Origin: Polynucleobacter campilacus
GTDB taxonomy: Bacteria > Pseudomonadota > Gammaproteobacteria > Burkholderiales > Burkholderiaceae
Length of the DNA stretch: 64,000 nt
Direction of reading: 5' to 3'
Assembly (NCBI RefSeq): GCF_002206625.1
Contig: NZ_NGUP01000007.1
Location: forward strand, 1-64,000
Both the position numbers and the translations under genes were made by a program. The notes beneath the pieces were generated by a model. The model had not been told where the DNA came from. It was given only the letters and a program-made list of their open reading frames with translations, and did not search any database. Shown here piece after piece: positions 59,942-64,000 of this stretch. Positions within the stretch are counted from its first letter, which is position 1. Every line of letters begins with the position of its first letter.

Positions 59942-62158
59942 ATGACTGCGCGCACTACCTGTAATGGCCTTCAAGTAGCAACTCCCTTGTACCGTTTTAT
60001 CGAAGACAAAGTACTACCAGGTACTGGTATTAAAAGCGCGGATTTTTGGAAAGGTTTTGATGAGATCGTCAAAGATTTAAGCCCAAAAAATGAAGCCTTA
60101 TTAGCTAAGCGCGATCGCCTGCAGGCTGATTTGGACCAATGGCACAAAGCCAATCCAGGTCCTATCAAAGATATGCCTGCTTATCGTAAGTACCTCAAAG
60201 AAATTGGCTATATCGATGAGGTGCCTGACACGGTTTTAGCGACTACTCAGAACGTAGATGATGAGCTAGCTCTACAGGCTGGCCCACAACTTGTAGTGCC
60301 TGTACTAAATGCCCGTTATGCCTTAAATGCTGCCAATGCTCGCTGGGGCTCTTTGTACGACGCTCTATACGGTACAGACCTAATTTCAGAAGAGGGTGGC
60401 GCTACCAAAGCTGGAGACTACAACCCAATTCGAGGCGCAAAGGTCGTTGCCTATGCTCGCCAGTTTTTAGATGAATCTGCTCCCTTGGCTAAAGCTTTAT
60501 ACAGAGATGTAGTCGCCTATAGCGTCGTAGACAAAAAACTGTCCGTGAAATTAAAAGACGGTAGCACTACTGGCTTAGTTGATGAAAAACAGTTTGTTGG
60601 TTACCAGGGTGATGCTGCTACTCCAAGCTCCATTTTGCTACGCAATAACGGTATTCATATTGATATCGAAATTGATAAGGCCAAAACCATTGGTGCTGCT
60701 GATCCAGCGGGTGTAAATGATGTAGTACTTGAGGCGGCTCTCTCAACCATTTTGGACCTAGAAGATTCTGTTGCAGTGGTTGATGCTGACGATAAAGTAG
60801 TGGCTTATGAAAACTGGTTAGGTATTCTTAAGGGCACTTTAGTTGAAGAAGTGAGCAAGGGAGGCAAAACCTTTACCCGCTCACTCAATCCAGATCGCAA
60901 ATACACGGCAGGCATTGGTGCAACCAATGCAAAAGACGGTGTTGTGACATTGCATGGTCGATCACTCTTGTTTCTACGCAACGTAGGTCACCTCATGACT
61001 AATCCTGCCATCATTACCAGTGAAGGTAAGGAAATCTACGAGGGTATCTTAGACGCAGTAGTCACAGTATTAATTGCTTTGTATGACATTAATCGCCCCG
61101 CAACTCAAGCGATTGGTAATACTCGCAAAGGCTCCGTATACATTGTGAAGCCAAAAATGCACAGCCCAGAAGAGGTGGCATTTGCTAGTGAGCTCTTTGG
61201 CCGTGTTGAAAAATTGCTTGGCCTGCCAGAGAACACGGTGAAGCTAGGAATCATGGATGAAGAGCGTCGTATGAGCGTCAATATTAAAGCGGCCATTGCT
61301 GCTGCTGGTGCACGCGTTGCCTTTATTAACACTGGCTTCTTGGATCGGACTGGCGATGAAATGCATACCGGAATGTACGGTGGTGCCATGGTTCGCAAAG
61401 GGCGGATGAAGATCGCTAAATGGTTTGGAGCTTATGAGCGTCGTAACGTATTGGCAGGTTTAGATTGTGGCCTTCGTGGTCGAGCACAGATTGGTAAAGG
61501 TATGTGGCCTGCGCCAGATCTCATGAAAGAAATGGTTGAGCAAAAAGGGGCACACCCTCAAGCTGGTGCCAATACAGCTTGGGTGCCATCACCTACCGCT
61601 GCGACTTTGCACGCAATGCACTATCACCAGATTAATGTTGAGCAAATCCAAAAGGATATGGAAAAGCAAGATACCAAAGCTGAGTATGAAGCCTTGATGG
61701 ATGACTTGTTGACTGTACCCATTGCGCTCTATCCTGATTGGACTAAAGAAGAGATTCGCGAAGCGTTAAATAATAATTGCCAGGGTATTTTGGGTTACGT
61801 AGTTCGCTGGATTGACCAAGGCGTTGGTTGCTCCAAGGTGCCTGATATCTATAACGTAGGGCTGATGGAAGATCGCGCCACCTTGCGTATTTCTAGTCAG
61901 CATATTGCCAATTGGCTGCTGCATAAATATGTGAGCAAGGCTGAAGTGAAGGAAGCTCTGCAACGTATGGCTACTATTGTTGACATGCAAAATGCAGGCG
62001 ATCCCCTCTATAAGCCAATGATGCCGAACTATAAAGAGTCATATGCCTTTCAGGCTGCAAGCGATCTGATCTTTAAGGGTCTTGAGCAGCCCAATGGCTA
62101 TACAGAGCCATTGCTACATGCTTGGCGCTTGAAAGTAAAAGCAGAACAAGCGAAGTAA
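59942..62158 (+). CDS. glcB: Malate synthase G
   Basis: 738 aa; [18 protein letters not shown]-type motif, [43 protein letters not shown]. Confidence 0.95.
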   Translation: MTARTTCNGLQVATPLYRFIEDKVLPGTGIKSADFWKGFDEIVKDLSPKNEALLAKRDRLQADLDQWHKANPGPIKDMPAYRKYLKEIGYIDEVPDTVLATTQNVDDELALQAGPQLVVPVLNARYALNAANARWGSLYDALYGTDLISEEGGATKAGDYNPIRGAKVVAYARQFLDESAPLAKALYRDVVAYSVVDKKLSVKLKDGSTTGLVDEKQFVGYQGDAATPSSILLRNNGIHIDIEIDKAKTIGAADPAGVNDVVLEAALSTILDLEDSVAVVDADDKVVAYENWLGILKGTLVEEVSKGGKTFTRSLNPDRKYTAGIGATNAKDGVVTLHGRSLLFLRNVGHLMTNPAIITSEGKEIYEGILDAVVTVLIALYDINRPATQAIGNTRKGSVYIVKPKMHSPEEVAFASELFGRVEKLLGLPENTVKLGIMDEERRMSVNIKAAIAAAGARVAFINTGFLDRTGDEMHTGMYGGAMVRKGRMKIAKWFGAYERRNVLAGLDCGLRGRAQIGKGMWPAPDLMKEMVEQKGAHPQAGANTAWVPSPTAATLHAMHYHQINVEQIQKDMEKQDTKAEYEALMDDLLTVPIALYPDWTKEEIREALNNNCQGILGYVVRWIDQGVGCSKVPDIYNVGLMEDRATLRISSQHIANWLLHKYVSKAEVKEALQRMATIVDMQNAGDPLYKPMMPNYKESYAFQAASDLIFKGLEQPNGYTEPLLHAWRLKVKAEQAK

Positions 62159-62178
62159 TTTCTTGAGCACTTGAAATC

Positions 62179-62215
62179 AAAATGGATTTGCCCACAAAGC
62201 AAATCCATTTTTTAT
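62179..62215 (+). terminator. Rho-independent terminator downstream of glcB
   Basis: AATGGATTTGC-ccacaaa-GCAAATCCATT followed by a T-rich tract. Confidence 0.85.
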
Positions 62216-62236
62216 TAGGCACATCAATCCATCAAT

Positions 62237-62734
62237 ATGTTTAGCTTTCTCAATCCATTTGCCAAGTCCGGGAAAACTTACCCCTTTCAACTGAATGACG
62301 GGGGGAGGGAGGAAGCTGGCTTTAGGGGTGGGGCTGGGGACTGTGTTGTGAGATCCATCGCCATTGCCGCTAAGTTGCCCTATATGCAAGTCTATGAAGA
62401 CTTAAGAAGTGCTAATGAAAGCTACGCCCAACTTCGGAACGATCGTTTAGCAAGGCGCCTAAATGACAAGGGTTCATCACCGCGAAATGGCAACCATCGG
62501 AACGTTTTTCATGATTACATCGTGGGACTTGGTTTTGAGTGGGTGGCAACGATGAAGGTGGGGGCGGGCTGCCAAGTTCATTTGCGGCCTAGCGAGCTTC
62601 CAGATGGGGTCTTAATTGTGAAGGTTTCCAAACACTTAACTGCAATAGTTTATGGTGTGATTCAAGATACGCACGACCCTTCTCGACGTGGAAATCGCTG
62701 CGTTTATGGCTATTACATCAAGAAATCAGCTTAA
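62237..62734 (+). CDS. Hypothetical protein, possible papain/C39-like cysteine-peptidase fold
   Basis: GGAGDCVVRSIAIAAKLPYMQVYEDLRSA ... SKHLTAIVYGVIQDTHDPSRRG; Cys...His...Asp ordering. Confidence 0.55.
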   Translation: MFSFLNPFAKSGKTYPFQLNDGGREEAGFRGGAGDCVVRSIAIAAKLPYMQVYEDLRSANESYAQLRNDRLARRLNDKGSSPRNGNHRNVFHDYIVGLGFEWVATMKVGAGCQVHLRPSELPDGVLIVKVSKHLTAIVYGVIQDTHDPSRRGNRCVYGYYIKKSA

Positions 62735-62746
62735 AAGAAGCTAATA

Positions 62747-62778
62747 AAAAAGCCCTGGAGCACAGCTCGAGGGCTTTT
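62747..62778 (+). terminator. Terminator-like hairpin
   Basis: AAAAGCCCTggagcacagctcgAGGGCTTTT. Confidence 0.7.
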
Positions 62779-62828
62779 ACCAAAATTTGACCGAAAACAG
62801 CCAAATTCAGCTATAAATCAGCAATAAA

Positions 62829-62984
62829 TTACCAATTTGCGCTGTTTTTATGACTTTTCTGTTCCAAGGCCTTAGCTTCTTCCCATGCTGCTGAAATCAG
62901 GGTAAAGAAGTCCCGTATTGCATACAATGGCTTAGAGCTAAAGGTGCTGCTTTGTGTAAAACCAACTGAATTTGAGTGTGACAT
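62829..62984 (-). CDS. Small hypothetical protein (51 aa)
   Basis: Read from the sequence: MSHSNSVGFTQSSTFSSKPLYAIRDFFTLISAAWEEAKALEQKSHKNSANW*; preceded by TAAGGAGATT. Confidence 0.5.
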   Translation of the reverse strand: MSHSNSVGFTQSSTFSSKPLYAIRDFFTLISAAWEEAKALEQKSHKNSANW

Positions 62985-63061
62985 TTAGAATCTCCTTAAG
63001 GGTATACCCTAATGATACTCCAAATGACAAAAGAATGCTGCGTGGCAGCAAATCACTCTTT

Positions 63062-63484
63062 TTAAGGCTTCTTGATGTGGTTTTTGAGTTTCCAGGTCTC
63101 ACGGTAGGTGTTGGTCATGCCGATCATGATGGAGGTGGTCCAAGCTAGGGAAAAGAGGCCGCTAAAGGCAATGAAAAAAGCCAAGGTCTTATAGCCATTG
63201 GGCAAGATATCCTCAACAAATCCAAGAGTCGTATAGCAACTTCCCGCAAAGAGGATTGAGTCAATCCCAGTATTAATGAGATTGAGGTGGTACACGAAGG
63301 TTGCCCAAATCAGCACTTCAGCAATATGAATGAGGGCAATGAAAGCAAATGAGATATAGAAGTGGAGATAGACCCAGCGATACTCCTTATTTACAAGGTT
63401 GGTAGCAGTCATTCTTTCGAAGCGCATCAAGACAGTATTGATGAGGATTCCGTGAAATACCAAAATCAGGATCATGCCAACCAC
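63062..63484 (-). CDS. Two-TM ion channel family protein
   Basis: Hydrophobic, pore-like segment SILFAGSCYTTLGFVEDILPNGYK between TM segments. Confidence 0.7.
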   Translation of the reverse strand: MVGMILILVFHGILINTVLMRFERMTATNLVNKEYRWVYLHFYISFAFIALIHIAEVLIWATFVYHLNLINTGIDSILFAGSCYTTLGFVEDILPNGYKTLAFFIAFSGLFSLAWTTSIMIGMTNTYRETWKLKNHIKKP

Positions 63485-63642
63485 CCCTAAGAGAATGTCT
63501 TGAAAGAGGGCTAGATAGGTAAGTGGTAGGTTGCTGAAGGCATCTTATGCTGGATTAGATAAATATCAAATTTGTGGGCAGCGTTGATAATGGCATACAG
63601 GACCATTCAAGTAAAGTATTCAGAAATAGGCAAGGAGATCAC

Positions 63643-64000
63643 ATGATTCAATTTAAAAGACCTGATGGCAGTTCCGTTGCGGGTTATTTAGTCGAGCCAA
63701 CCGATAATGCAAATGCTCCTGGAGTGGTAGTCATCCAGGAGTGGTGGGGTTTGGATGAAGAAGTGAAGTCGGTAGCAGAGCGTTTGGCTCAAGCTGGGTA
63801 CCGTGCTTTAGTCCCTGACCTCTATCGTGGTAAGTTGGCGCTCGAAGCACATGAGGCTGAGCATTTAATGAATGGCTTGAACTTTGGTGATGCGGCCACT
63901 CAAGATATCCGTGGCGCAGTCCAATACTTAAAAGCGACTGGTAGCAAGAAGGTTGCTGTAACTGGATTTTGTATGGGCGGTGCTTTAACTATTCTGTCGG
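63643..64000 (+). CDS. Dienelactone hydrolase family protein (3' end outside window)
   Basis: MIQFKRPDGSSVAGYLVEPTDNANAPGVVVIQEWWGLDEEVKSVAERLAQAGYRALVPDLYRG ... VAVTGFCMGGALT. Confidence 0.9.
   Translation, partial: MIQFKRPDGSSVAGYLVEPTDNANAPGVVVIQEWWGLDEEVKSVAERLAQAGYRALVPDLYRGKLALEAHEAEHLMNGLNFGDAATQDIRGAVQYLKATGSKKVAVTGFCMGGALTILS

Overview
This window most likely comes from a betaproteobacterium close to Polynucleobacter (inferred from gene content and protein character; no database search was run). The left ~28 kb is a large part of an aerobic anoxygenic photosynthesis gene cluster: crtI remnant, crtB, crtC, crtD, crtA, ppsR, a ppaA/aerR-like B12-domain regulator, bchF, bchM, lhaA, puhA/B/C, acsF, puhE, bchG, a PucC-family gene (bch2-like), bchP, bciB, NnrU and lipocalin genes, pucC, pucA, pucB, hemA, dxs and tspO. 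It starts directly after the 3' end of secB. The right ~36 kb is mainly core genome: ffs/4.5S RNA, dnaX, ybaB, recR, an RND efflux operon, surE, pcm, nlpD, rlmD, ndk, rlmN, ispG, hisS, bamB, der, hfq, hflX, hflK, hflC, hisZ, purA and glcB. Points worth a second look: (1) a 5'-truncated crtI abutting secB; (2) an LH2 alpha polypeptide with Phe-Leu at the positions that set B800-820 rather than B800-850 absorption; (3) exact TGT-N12-ACA PpsR-type sites upstream of pucB and hemA-dxs; (4) a bciB/NnrU/lipoprotein/lipocalin operon and several uncharacterised small membrane proteins inside the cluster; (5) +1 homopolymer frameshifts in dnaX (G7) and rlmN (T8); (6) a 13-bp duplication that creates an out-of-frame start ahead of bciB.
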